A stretch of 64,000 nucleotides of DNA from Mesorhizobium loti (lineage in GTDB: Bacteria; Pseudomonadota; Alphaproteobacteria; Rhizobiales; Rhizobiaceae): contig AP017606.1 in assembly GCA_002356515.1 (NCBI GenBank), positions 124,001 through 188,000 on the forward strand, given 5' to 3'. A model generated the notes under the pieces. The model was not told where the DNA came from, did not search any database, and saw only the letters and a list, made by a program, of their open reading frames with translations. The position numbers were made by a program, and so were the translations under genes. Positions 9,446 to 17,981 of this stretch are shown here, in pieces. Numbering within the stretch: position 1 is the stretch's first letter; each line of letters starts with the position of its first letter.

Positions 9446-11518
9446 ATGTTATTCACCGCCAAGAAGTGGTTTCGGGGTCCAAATCGGATCGACGAGGTAC
9501 AATCAGTTGAGAGACATGATGTCGATCCCGTAACAGCTGCCGTTCTTCAGGGGCTACAAGAAAGCCAAATCGCCGTACGTCCTGACACGAAAGCTGTTGG
9601 AAGGGCGCGAAAGCGGGTTAATTCATTGCGAGAAATCGCAGAATTGCCTGACACTCTCTCTTATCTTCTTGCAGAAATCACGCGGTTCCCCAAAGAAGAG
9701 AGGCTTCAACAGATAGTCGCGCAGGCCTTTGAAAGGTTCCAAGACCCGCGTGCACTAGCCGTTTGGCGCGGCATCGACTCTCGATTTCCAAATTCGCGCC
9801 ATGCATATGTGCGTCTCTTGCGCTGGACCATACGGTTAGGCGGGACAGATGCCGGGCGGAATATTCAAGCTGCGCGCTACCCTGAAGAACCCAAGCACTC
9901 TGAAGCCATGTTCGTATTTGCGCGTGCGCTTATAGAACTAAAAGACTTCGAAGAGGCAGAGCAAGCTCTATCGAAAATAGCCCAAACGGCTGATGTTTCA
10001 GAGGCGATACTTCTTGACGTGGCTAAGCTATACTTATCCGTAAACCAGCCGCTTCGAGCGCGAGAAATCGTTAATGCGAGCCAGGATAGATTTGGCCCTA
10101 CCGTAAAAAATCTAAGTGTCGCTTCACAGGTCGACGCGAATATATCTGCGCTAGAAAGGGCTGTCGAAAGCAGCAGTGGCGCCGACATTGATCCACAAGA
10201 GTTTCTTATCGAACACGTCTTCAATGAAGCCAAGCGCCGTCGGCCGAGCGCTCCCGCGGACAATAAAGGATTTTTGGGGCACCTAGTTCTTGTCAATGGC
10301 GGCCTTGGCTCCGGCGGCGCCGAGCGCCAGTTAACCAATACCGCTCTCGCAATCAAATCGGCTATCGAAGCGGGGCGCTCAGTCGACGGGCATGAGGTGA
10401 TAGGCCCGGTTCAAATTCTATGTCGATCGCTCAATTCGCGCTCGGGGTCGGATTTCTTTGCTCCGCTGATGTCGAACGCGGGGTTCAATGTTCACCAGTA
10501 TGTGGAATTCGAGAAATTTGCCGGGCGACCAGGGTGGTCATGCCTGCGGGAGGTAATCCATTGTCTCCCCTACCTTCCATTTCCGATGCGTGAGGGCTTG
10601 GTTCAGGCGGCCGACGTTTTGCGTCAGGCATCGCCGGATGTCATACACATCTGGCAGGACGGGTCTGTATTGGCCTTGGGACTAGCCGCGCTATTCGCCA
10701 ACGTACCGCGTATAGTGCTGGGTGTACGAACTTTGCCGCCCGTCGACCGAGCCGAACGAAATAAGCCGGAATATAAAATCGTTTATCGGTTACTATTGTC
10801 CGCGCCGGGTGTGGTAATCGTCTCTAACTCCCGCGCAGCGGCTAAGCGTTACGAGGAGTGGCTCGATCTACCGCGTGGAACCGTACGGATCATTCCGAAC
10901 GGTTTGGAGCCGTTGTCTTTGGCCACCGACGAGGAAACTTTGGCAATGGCACGGGCCTTCAGTAAAAATAATCCCCGCGACTGCTTTACTGTTGGCTCAG
11001 CAATGCGATTTGACAACAACAAAAGGCCATTGGAGTGGCTCGATATCGCGGCAGCTCTCGCCTCATCTCGTCCCGAGGTGCGGTTCATAATGGTCGGCGA
11101 CGGACCGCTTCGTAATGCAGCGATGAACCATGCTCGAAAGCTAGGCATTGAAGAGCGGGTTCTTTTCGCCGGACGGTCGCAACATGTTGGCTTTTGGCTT
11201 TCCCAGATGGATGTGTTCTTGCTGCTGTCGCGGCATGAGGGTTTGCCCAATGTCCTGATTGAGGCTCAATACTCCGGGCTGCCTGTGGTAGCCACGCCCG
11301 CCGGGGGTTCCGGTGAAACATTTGAAAACGGCCGAACGGGAACGCTGCTACCTGGCATAGAAAGGGTAGATCCTGAGGAGGTCGCCAAGGTGTTGAATTC
11401 CTGGTGTCGCCCTCTTCCTGAACGGGAGCATTTGGCGAAGCAAATTCGCGAATATGCTACCGAGCGCTTTTCAATTGACAGCATGCTTGCACTTACACTT
11501 GCGGCCTACCTCAATTGA
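9446..11518 (+). CDS. TPR-glycosyltransferase family 4 protein (paralogue 1)
   Basis: The first 230 of 690 residues are TPR-like helices. A GT4 module follows. GGLGSGGAERQ near residue 282 is the acceptor-side loop, IIPNGLE is seen near residue 490, and MRFDNNKRP and VGDGPLR follow. HEGLPNVLIEAQYSGLPVVAT near residue 597 is the E-x7-E nucleotide-sugar block. It is clearly related along its length to the next gene, so the pair arose by duplication. It is predicted to be cytoplasmic and to act at the membrane in polysaccharide assembly. The start ATG at 9446 has no strong Shine-Dalgarno sequence. Confidence 0.82.
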   Translation: MLFTAKKWFRGPNRIDEVQSVERHDVDPVTAAVLQGLQESQIAVRPDTKAVGRARKRVNSLREIAELPDTLSYLLAEITRFPKEERLQQIVAQAFERFQDPRALAVWRGIDSRFPNSRHAYVRLLRWTIRLGGTDAGRNIQAARYPEEPKHSEAMFVFARALIELKDFEEAEQALSKIAQTADVSEAILLDVAKLYLSVNQPLRAREIVNASQDRFGPTVKNLSVASQVDANISALERAVESSSGADIDPQEFLIEHVFNEAKRRRPSAPADNKGFLGHLVLVNGGLGSGGAERQLTNTALAIKSAIEAGRSVDGHEVIGPVQILCRSLNSRSGSDFFAPLMSNAGFNVHQYVEFEKFAGRPGWSCLREVIHCLPYLPFPMREGLVQAADVLRQASPDVIHIWQDGSVLALGLAALFANVPRIVLGVRTLPPVDRAERNKPEYKIVYRLLLSAPGVVIVSNSRAAAKRYEEWLDLPRGTVRIIPNGLEPLSLATDEETLAMARAFSKNNPRDCFTVGSAMRFDNNKRPLEWLDIAAALASSRPEVRFIMVGDGPLRNAAMNHARKLGIEERVLFAGRSQHVGFWLSQMDVFLLLSRHEGLPNVLIEAQYSGLPVVATPAGGSGETFENGRTGTLLPGIERVDPEEVAKVLNSWCRPLPEREHLAKQIREYATERFSIDSMLALTLAAYLN

Positions 11519-11717
11519 CTGGAAGCACATACTTGCTGGGCGTCCCTAGTGGCGGCAGAAATCCTGTTAGCGATACCAGACCTCTGCGGGACATAGGTAT
11601 CGACGTTCTTCCTTTTCCAGGTTCCGATACAAAATCGCACTTTAATGCTTGCGAGTGAAAGATCTTTGCGCGCCGTCCTTTCAAGTCTATTTGCCGTCGT
11701 TAGGGCAAGGTGAAATC
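11519..11717. other. 200-bp spacer with a short open frame lacking a start
   Basis: Between the two paralogous glycosyltransferases one frame stays open for about 44 codons, reading LLGVPSGGRNPVSDTRPLRD and onward, and closes at the TGA near 11656-11658. It has no start codon or ribosome site. It may be a gene remnant left by the duplication or chance. Confidence 0.3.
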
Positions 11718-13745
11718 ATGAATACATTTCAATGTCCGTTAATGCTGGACGTAAATGCGGCAGCACTAGACGGAATTCCCGCCCTACAGGGTGTTGAGTA
11801 CCTGGGCGAAATTCGGCGATTGATGCATGAGACCGGTACGGCGACGGGCGCACGCCGCGTGGAACCTCGCTTGCGCGAGCTGGCAGCCTTCTATCCGCTG
11901 GAATTCGATGTCAATTATAGCCACGTGCTCGCCTTGGAACTGTGTCGCACGAGGGACGATATGCTCTCGCTGTGGCTCGAGTTGCACGAACGGTTTCCCC
12001 GAGAACTCAAGCCTTTGCGCTACATTGTCCGGTGGTTCTACCGGGGAAAGCGCGTGGACGAGGCGTGCAATTTCATCGAAGCCGTGCTGCCGTCTGTCCC
12101 GGAGGCCGCAGATAACCTTCTCGAAAAGGGAGAACTGTACTGCGAACTCCGTAAAACCGAGCGCGCTCAGGCTTGTTTCACGCAGTTTATCGAACGATTT
12201 CCTGGGGACGTACGCGGAAGGATATCTTATGCACGCCGCCTTAAGGAGTGGGGCAACAGTTTCCTCGCGCTGTCGGTTTTGGAAGGCATAAACCCCTCAA
12301 CGGTGGGGTCCCATGCCTCCGGACAGTTCATTAGGGAATTGCGCGATGGCATGGCGGTCCTTGCAAAACGCTATGACGATGACTCGCTCAAGTCGCGACA
12401 CACTTCAGGATTGGCCCTAGCTTTAGCGATCGAGAAGTACGCATCCAAGCGCGATGAGCCGCCGGCAACGAACCGATTGGGGAAAGTCTCGCTTATTACC
12501 GGAAGCTTAGCAGCGGGCGGGGCGGAACGCCAAATAGCGCGCGTCGGCATTCGCCTGACGGATGCTTTCCGGAAGGAGACATCTCTCGCGGGTGTCGTAT
12601 TAACCGAGCCGTGCCATGTCGTGCTTAAATCGCTCAAGAGCGCGGAAGGATACGATTTTTTTCTCCCAGCCGTGCGTCGGAACGACGTGGAGACACGTGA
12701 GATCGATGATTTTCCTACCGTACGCATTCAAGACCTTGCCCTGGGCGATGACGAGATATCAACTCTTCTGCCAATGCTTCCTAAGTCTGCGCTCTATGGC
12801 ATCCAGAGGATGGTGAACTATTTTCGCCAAGAGAAGATCGAGGTCGCATTCATCTGGCAGGATGGGGCCGTCTTATTTGCCGCCTTGGCCGCGCTAATAG
12901 CGGGTGTTCCAAGAATCGTAGTCTCCGTTCGCGGATTACCGCCTTCACTGCGTGTGCATTTGTTTCATCCTGCTTATCACGACATGTATCGCGCACTTGC
13001 AGTGACTCCTGGCGTGCGCTTTTCCTCCAACAGTGAGGCGGCGGTTAAGGCGTATAAGGATTGGCTGAAGGTCGACAACCTTAACTTTAGCATTGTGCAT
13101 AACGGCGTTCTTGTTCCGCTGCTTCCTGCGGCAGATAGCGATGTCGATTTGTGGGAAAAATTTCAGTTGTCCAACGCTGACGCAACGACCACCATCGGCA
13201 GCGTGTTTCGCTTCGATACCGATAAGCGGCCCTCTCTCTGGATAGATTTCGCTCATGCCTATCTTCAGCGCCATCCGCGGACGAAAATTGTGCTAGTCGG
13301 CGGTGGGCGCATGCTCAAGGAGGCAAAAGAGAAGGCTGCCCGCCTCGGCATTATCGATCGTTTGTTATTCACTGGCTTATCCGACAATGTCGGTTTCTGG
13401 TTGAAGAAAATGGATGCTTTCGTACTGCTTTCCCGGTTCGAAGGCTTGCCCAACGCTCTTATTGAAGCGCAGCTGTGCGGTGTTCCGGTTGTCACCACGC
13501 CGGCGGGCGGCGCGGCCGACACGGCGGTGGAGGGTGTCACTGGCTGCGTCCTGTCGGCTGTAGAGGAAGTAGATTTGGAGGAATGCTGCGACAAGGTCGA
13601 CGAGGTGCTTGGATTTGCCCAGGCAAATCCTGAGGCGCCGACCAGAATTCGTCTGATTGCCGAGGAGCGATTTTCAACCGAAGCGATGCTTCTTCGCACC
13701 GTCCGACTGCTCGCAGGACTCTACGAAGGTGATACGCTGACATGA
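11718..13745 (+). CDS. TPR-glycosyltransferase family 4 protein (paralogue 2)
   Basis: The protein has about 675 residues and the same layout as its upstream neighbour: TPR-like helices to about residue 230, then a GT4 module. GSLAAGGAERQ lies near residue 261, VHNGVLVP near residue 455, FRFDTDKRPSLW near 495 and EGLPNALIEAQLCGVPVVTTP near 574. The ATG at 11718 has AAGG seven bases upstream and is preferred to a TTG at 11649. It ends four bases into the next gene (ATGA), so the two are translationally coupled. Divergence between the paralogues in the acceptor half suggests that they add different linkages. Confidence 0.82.
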   Translation: MNTFQCPLMLDVNAAALDGIPALQGVEYLGEIRRLMHETGTATGARRVEPRLRELAAFYPLEFDVNYSHVLALELCRTRDDMLSLWLELHERFPRELKPLRYIVRWFYRGKRVDEACNFIEAVLPSVPEAADNLLEKGELYCELRKTERAQACFTQFIERFPGDVRGRISYARRLKEWGNSFLALSVLEGINPSTVGSHASGQFIRELRDGMAVLAKRYDDDSLKSRHTSGLALALAIEKYASKRDEPPATNRLGKVSLITGSLAAGGAERQIARVGIRLTDAFRKETSLAGVVLTEPCHVVLKSLKSAEGYDFFLPAVRRNDVETREIDDFPTVRIQDLALGDDEISTLLPMLPKSALYGIQRMVNYFRQEKIEVAFIWQDGAVLFAALAALIAGVPRIVVSVRGLPPSLRVHLFHPAYHDMYRALAVTPGVRFSSNSEAAVKAYKDWLKVDNLNFSIVHNGVLVPLLPAADSDVDLWEKFQLSNADATTTIGSVFRFDTDKRPSLWIDFAHAYLQRHPRTKIVLVGGGRMLKEAKEKAARLGIIDRLLFTGLSDNVGFWLKKMDAFVLLSRFEGLPNALIEAQLCGVPVVTTPAGGAADTAVEGVTGCVLSAVEEVDLEECCDKVDEVLGFAQANPEAPTRIRLIAEERFSTEAMLLRTVRLLAGLYEGDTLT

Positions 13746-15313
13746 ATGTGGAAATCGCTGTCAAAAAACCTGACGTGAGAGCCATCGCTGCGGCATCGGT
13801 CGGCATTTTGCGCGCCGGGCAGGCCGGCAATATCGAGGAAGCCATCCACCTTGCTCTCCCCCACATCTCCTATGCTGCGGACTTTCCCCGGCTTGCCCAA
13901 GTGTCTCTGCAGGCGTTTCTGAGGGGTCATCGAAACGACGTGGCTACACAATTGGTCGACAACGTCGTCGCCCAAGGCCACGCATCGCCTGAAGTCGCCG
14001 TATTGGCCATTCGGCATTTGGTTAGCACTGATCGAGCCGGCGAAGCCTACACCTTTGCCCGCGCTCTACTTGAGGGCAACGGAAAGGTCGAACCTCGTCT
14101 CGCCGAAGCGGCGGCGCGCGCAGCTCTCGCCAGCGAGAAGCCGGTCTCAGAAGCATTGGAGATCCTCGAAAATGCTAAAAGCGTGGCCGGCAACGATGGT
14201 ATTTTTCTGCGTGCCTACGGCGAACTTCTACTGTCTGTCGGGCGTTATGCAGAGGCCGTCGATGTACTCGCTCCAATTGTATCGATGAGGCCCAACACGA
14301 CCAATACCCGGCTTCTTTTGGCTCGTGCTCTCAAGCATGCGCATCGGTTTGAAGAGGCGTGTACAGAGATGTTGACCGTCGTGAAGCTTGACCCATCCGT
14401 AACGAACACGCGCAGCGCAGTTGCCTCGCTGTTGCAGGTAGGCCGCGAAGCCGAAGCGAAGCAGCTTTATGGCGCCATGGTGAGCGAACGGCAGAACAAG
14501 TTAACAACGACTTTCTCCGCAGGATTGGCGGCGCTCGATGCACGTCTGGATGAGGTAAAGCTGCCGCAGAGGCGACTCGACTGGGCGTGGGAGATCGTGA
14601 GCCAGAAGCTCGGACACTCACCTTCACCCCGTCGCGAGGACTGGGATCGGCGGGCAAAATGGGGACATCTTCTGGACAAACTTATCCAAGATTGGCTGGA
14701 GTGCTCAATTGATCAAGCTGGAGAAATTGCCCACTTTTTCGACGTCAGTGAAGCCAATAGAAATACCGTCATCGAGGCCAGTGACGAAGGGAAAGGCGTG
14801 TTGCTAGTCAGCGCGCATATCGGCCCAATGTTTGCAGGCCCTGTGGCCATCCACTCGTTTGGAAAGCCGTACAGGTGGCTATCGTCAACGCCAAGAATTT
14901 CGACCACCAGCTTTGCGAATACCTTGATCTCCACCGCCGACTTAAACGAAGTTCAAGTGGCGCGATGTGTCATCGATTCGCTGCGTGCGGGCTGCCTTGT
15001 CACCCTCGCCGCCGACGGCGCGATGTCTCCCAATGCGCCACGCATCATCTGGGAGGGAAAGTCTATAACATATTCCCCGTTTTGCGCGATGCTCTCTTAC
15101 AAGACCAAAGTACCTACGATCTTTACCTCTCCCTTCTGGGCAGAAAACCAATTTCGGTTTGTAGTCAAACGGCTGCCGACCGCCGATGCAGGTGAGGGAC
15201 TGAGACAGTTTTCCAGTCGCTGGCAGCAAGCCTTCTTCGAGGAGGTTAAGAACGTATTGGTGACGGGTCCAGAAAATCTGCGCCTCAATGGCGGCCTATG
15301 GCGTAATATTTGA
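13742..15313 (+). CDS. TPR protein fused to LpxL/HtrB-like acyltransferase domain
   Basis: The protein has 523 residues. Residues 1-250 are TPR-like helix pairs, for example VDVLAPIVSMRPNTTNTRLL. From about residue 340 the text resembles the lysophospholipid/lipid A late acyltransferase fold: GVLLVSAHIGPMFAGPVAI near residue 353, LVTLAADGAMS near 420, and a C-terminal FSSRWQQAFFEEVKNVLVTGP. The family catalytic motif is H-x4-D/E, but here the acidic position is Phe (HIGPMF), so acyl transfer may be lost or altered. Overlap with the glycosyltransferase gene places it in the same operon. It may acylate the glycan or its carrier, or act only as a scaffold. Confidence 0.6.
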   Translation: MNVEIAVKKPDVRAIAAASVGILRAGQAGNIEEAIHLALPHISYAADFPRLAQVSLQAFLRGHRNDVATQLVDNVVAQGHASPEVAVLAIRHLVSTDRAGEAYTFARALLEGNGKVEPRLAEAAARAALASEKPVSEALEILENAKSVAGNDGIFLRAYGELLLSVGRYAEAVDVLAPIVSMRPNTTNTRLLLARALKHAHRFEEACTEMLTVVKLDPSVTNTRSAVASLLQVGREAEAKQLYGAMVSERQNKLTTTFSAGLAALDARLDEVKLPQRRLDWAWEIVSQKLGHSPSPRREDWDRRAKWGHLLDKLIQDWLECSIDQAGEIAHFFDVSEANRNTVIEASDEGKGVLLVSAHIGPMFAGPVAIHSFGKPYRWLSSTPRISTTSFANTLISTADLNEVQVARCVIDSLRAGCLVTLAADGAMSPNAPRIIWEGKSITYSPFCAMLSYKTKVPTIFTSPFWAENQFRFVVKRLPTADAGEGLRQFSSRWQQAFFEEVKNVLVTGPENLRLNGGLWRNI

Positions 15314-15458
15314 GCATCTAACTGGGGCCTGCAACGCTCACCGCTGGGCTGCATCAAGTGTTGTAAGCGAGGCCGTGATACCGCCAAGGTTTCCCCTGGT
15401 AGCAGGACCATCTTGCTTTGCGATCTAGCCTGCATAGACGTACAGAAGAGAGTCATTC

Positions 15459-16835
15459 ATGGTGACGGACATCAAAATGTTAGTGGCCTCTTTTCGTCTA
15501 TTTGCGCTGTTGGCATTCTTTACGCCCCAGATCGCAATTTCGGCCTCATCGGCAGATCTGGACGTATCTGCCCAAGCTAAAGCTACAGCGCTTGTAAGCT
15601 CGGCGAGAGCACGGGCTGAAGAAATTGGCGGCCTTCAGGGGGCTTGCCAGCAGCCAAAGCAGGATGTTGACCGAATACCAGGATTTGCTGGAGATTCGCA
15701 AACGAGCGGTGGCCAGGGGGGAGTAGTCCTGCAGGTTCATTCAGATGAGGACAACCAACCGAGAACTCGACCACTGCCGGGGACTCTGCGAGAGGCTGTG
15801 GAATTCGGATATAGGCATCGCACGGCAACTCGTATCGTGTTTTCTCCGGAATTGAAGGGGCGCGTGATTAAACTCTACTCAGCGCTACGACCAGGTGACA
15901 ATACAACTATCGATGCAAAATGTACAGGAGTAACGCTTATTGCAAATGCCGATATAGCACTGATAATTCTTGCCGGCAGGCACAATGTGATTATTTCTGG
16001 TATGAAATTTAGAAAATATCCTTATACCGGCGAGAACAAGGCGCGAGCGGATGGTAAGGATTTCCGAGATTGTATAACGGTTTCCGGGTCGGTTGATCGG
16101 CTGGCATTCCTTCATAATGATTTCGAGACTTGTGGTGATGGCGAACTCGACATCACATCCGGCGTGGGCAAACCTATGCCAAACGCTGGCGGACATATGA
16201 CGATCGCATTCAATAGATTTGGGCATCACGATAAAGCTATGCTTTTGGGAACGGACGGATGCGGCGATGCAGGCGTTGGTCCAGTTGGCTGCCCTAACTA
16301 TGCGAAAGCCAACGCCGAACCCCTAGTTCCGCTCTACAAGGTGACTCTTTTTGCCAATTTCTTCGAATGGGCGGGGCAAAGACAACCGCGAGCCTTCGGT
16401 CGAGTGTTGCTGGACGCCACTAACAATGTATTTGCCTTCACCCCATTCGATCGAGGCAATGGCACTTCAGGGTCGACCTATGGTATTTTTGCAAGCGATG
16501 GAGCTTTGGTTTCAGCTCGAGACAATCTTTTCTTAGGTGTACCCTTTTCTGGGCGCCCAGCCTACGGCCTCACGACAACAACGTCGCCAGGCATAACACT
16601 TTTGGAGTCACAGGCGGCTATCCGCTCAGAAAATAATTTAGCCTATGACAATGAAATTATTTCCCAAAACCGGCCTGAGTTGGTTCCGCAAATCGCGTAT
16701 GCTGGTGGTGCGGAACTTGAAAGGATCGATTTCAGATCGCTTGGCGCTCGCGATGCGCTTGCCTGCGTCATCACGCAAGTAGGACCGTATGGAGAACTCG
16801 AGTGGCCGGCGTCGTGCCAACGAAGTGGCAGATAA
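15459..16835 (+). CDS. secreted pectate-lyase-like polysaccharide lyase (PL1 family)
   Basis: The protein of about 458 residues has an N-terminal signal peptide (hydrophobic RLFALLAFFTPQIAISA, cut near residue 28). A right-handed beta-helix domain follows. Family 1 features are TLREAVEFGYR, NTTIDAKCTG, DFRDCITVSGSVDRLAFLHN, CGDGELDITSG (calcium-binding acid cluster), HHDKAMLLG and RQPRAFGRVLL, where the conserved Arg of the family would lie. PL1 enzymes cleave acidic polyuronides by beta-elimination. At the end of an exopolysaccharide operon a lyase that trims the secreted polymer is common, so host pectin is not the only candidate substrate. The gene stands 145 bases after its neighbour. Confidence 0.8.
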   Translation: MVTDIKMLVASFRLFALLAFFTPQIAISASSADLDVSAQAKATALVSSARARAEEIGGLQGACQQPKQDVDRIPGFAGDSQTSGGQGGVVLQVHSDEDNQPRTRPLPGTLREAVEFGYRHRTATRIVFSPELKGRVIKLYSALRPGDNTTIDAKCTGVTLIANADIALIILAGRHNVIISGMKFRKYPYTGENKARADGKDFRDCITVSGSVDRLAFLHNDFETCGDGELDITSGVGKPMPNAGGHMTIAFNRFGHHDKAMLLGTDGCGDAGVGPVGCPNYAKANAEPLVPLYKVTLFANFFEWAGQRQPRAFGRVLLDATNNVFAFTPFDRGNGTSGSTYGIFASDGALVSARDNLFLGVPFSGRPAYGLTTTTSPGITLLESQAAIRSENNLAYDNEIISQNRPELVPQIAYAGGAELERIDFRSLGARDALACVITQVGPYGELEWPASCQRSGR

Positions 16836-16891
16836 CCATCTAGAGTGTCCGGATTATTCGAGCCTTACTTCGGACTTTCAAGGAGTAGATT

Positions 16892-17144
16892 GTGACTGAC
16901 AATAACCAGACTTGACAAGGTTAGGACCGAGCTGGAACGCACCTATCGGGCAATTCGCGGACTCTACACGGCAGTCCAAAAAGGCGTTCTGCCTGACAAA
17001 ACCATGCTCGGTTATCTACGCCCCGACTATCGCCGCCGCATGCCGGTTTGTCGAAACCGGCAATCTCGACGGCTCCGAATATTTCATCGGGAAGCCATCG
17101 AGGCTCTGCATGAAGGCCTTGCCAAGCCGGATGAGCGGTTATGA
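16892..17144 (+). pseudogene. frame-broken small gene 1
   Basis: AAGGAG (16880-16885) precedes a GTG at 16892, but this frame stops after seven codons (TGA 16913-16915). The neighbouring frame from there reads LDKVRTELERTYRAIRGLYT and continues without a stop to TGA at 17142-17144, with a coding-like, charged helical composition. A single-base indel near codon 8 explains the pattern. I do not recognise the family. Confidence 0.45.
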
Positions 17145-17194
17145 AACGCCTTCCCTAGGCTCCTCACAGCCCTTTCCAAAGCCGAGGTGCAATC

Positions 17195-17370
17195 ATGAGC
17201 GACGAACTGGCTGACTGGTTAGCCTACCCAAGGACATCTACGTGGTGTCCGCAAAGAGCGATGACGGCATCGCGTTCGACGTGACTTGCTGTTCCGTCCC
17301 GATGGTTGCAGCCCCGGAGGTTCGCTACACCCGAGCTGACCTTGCCGAGGCGGATGATGAGATGCTGTAG
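17195..17370 (+). pseudogene. frame-broken small gene 2
   Basis: ATG 17195 starts MSDELADWLAY. The sensible text then continues in another frame as PKDIYVVSAKSDDGIAFDV and VPMVAAPEVRYTRADLAEAD, to a TAG at 17368. A one-base shift near 17230 is needed to join them. It is unrecognised. Confidence 0.45.
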
Positions 17371-17406
17371 GACGCCGACGCGCCGATGGCAAACGGTGAA
17401 ACCCGG

Positions 17407-17561
17407 ATGACAGCTGCCGGGAAAGTTCTGACTTGCTGCTCTTCGGAAAGATCGGGGTTGCCGACGACAGAAGCTACTCGCCAACTGAAGCGCAGTCGAT
17501 CATCGAGGCGAACCTCGAGAAGGCGGCGCAATCACGAGCGGGCGCAAAGCTTGCTGGCTGA
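17407..17561 (+). pseudogene. frame-broken small gene 3
   Basis: ATG 17407 begins MTAAGKVL. After a shift near 17435 the readable frame is LLLFGKIGVADDRSYSPTEA followed by QSIIEANLEKAAQSRAG, to TGA 17559. The helical, charged C-terminus looks like real protein. No family is recognised. Confidence 0.4.
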
Positions 17562-17570
17562 CAGAGCGCA

Positions 17571-17828
17571 ACGTTGGTCCGGTCTTCCGGCGACCGCATT
17601 TGGTATAATGAGGAGCCGAACGGTTCGCATTGGTGGACATTGGACGCCAATGAAGCACTTCGCTAGAAAGCCGAAGTGGAGGCATATTCTGCCTACCAGA
17701 TGATCACCGGCGATCCAACGATTAGCGTGTTGCCCGCGGCGCATGGATGCAAAACGTTCAAGGGGCATGTCTGCTGTGCGGGCCAGTCAATTCGGCCGGC
17801 GGCCGCCGATCTCACCGAATTCTCGTGA
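17571..17828 (+). pseudogene. frame-broken small gene 4 with in-frame TAG
   Basis: One frame from 17571 to TGA 17826 reads SSGDRIWYNEEPNGSHWWTL and DANEALR, then a TAG, then KAEVEAYSAYQMITGDPTI. Both sides of the stop look coding. It has no start codon of its own. It is the fourth damaged small gene in a row, so the segment as a whole appears to be decaying. Confidence 0.4.
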
Positions 17829-17981
17829 TCCGGACCCTTTCGCCCGTTGTGTCGGACGTATCGCGTGAGGGTGGGCTAGATTGCCGTGTCCTTCCTGCCC
17901 GCTCGGAACCGGAAAAACAGTCGTGCTGACCCCGCGATCGCTACAGGCTCTACCCCAATGAAATCTTTTGAGGATCATAGT

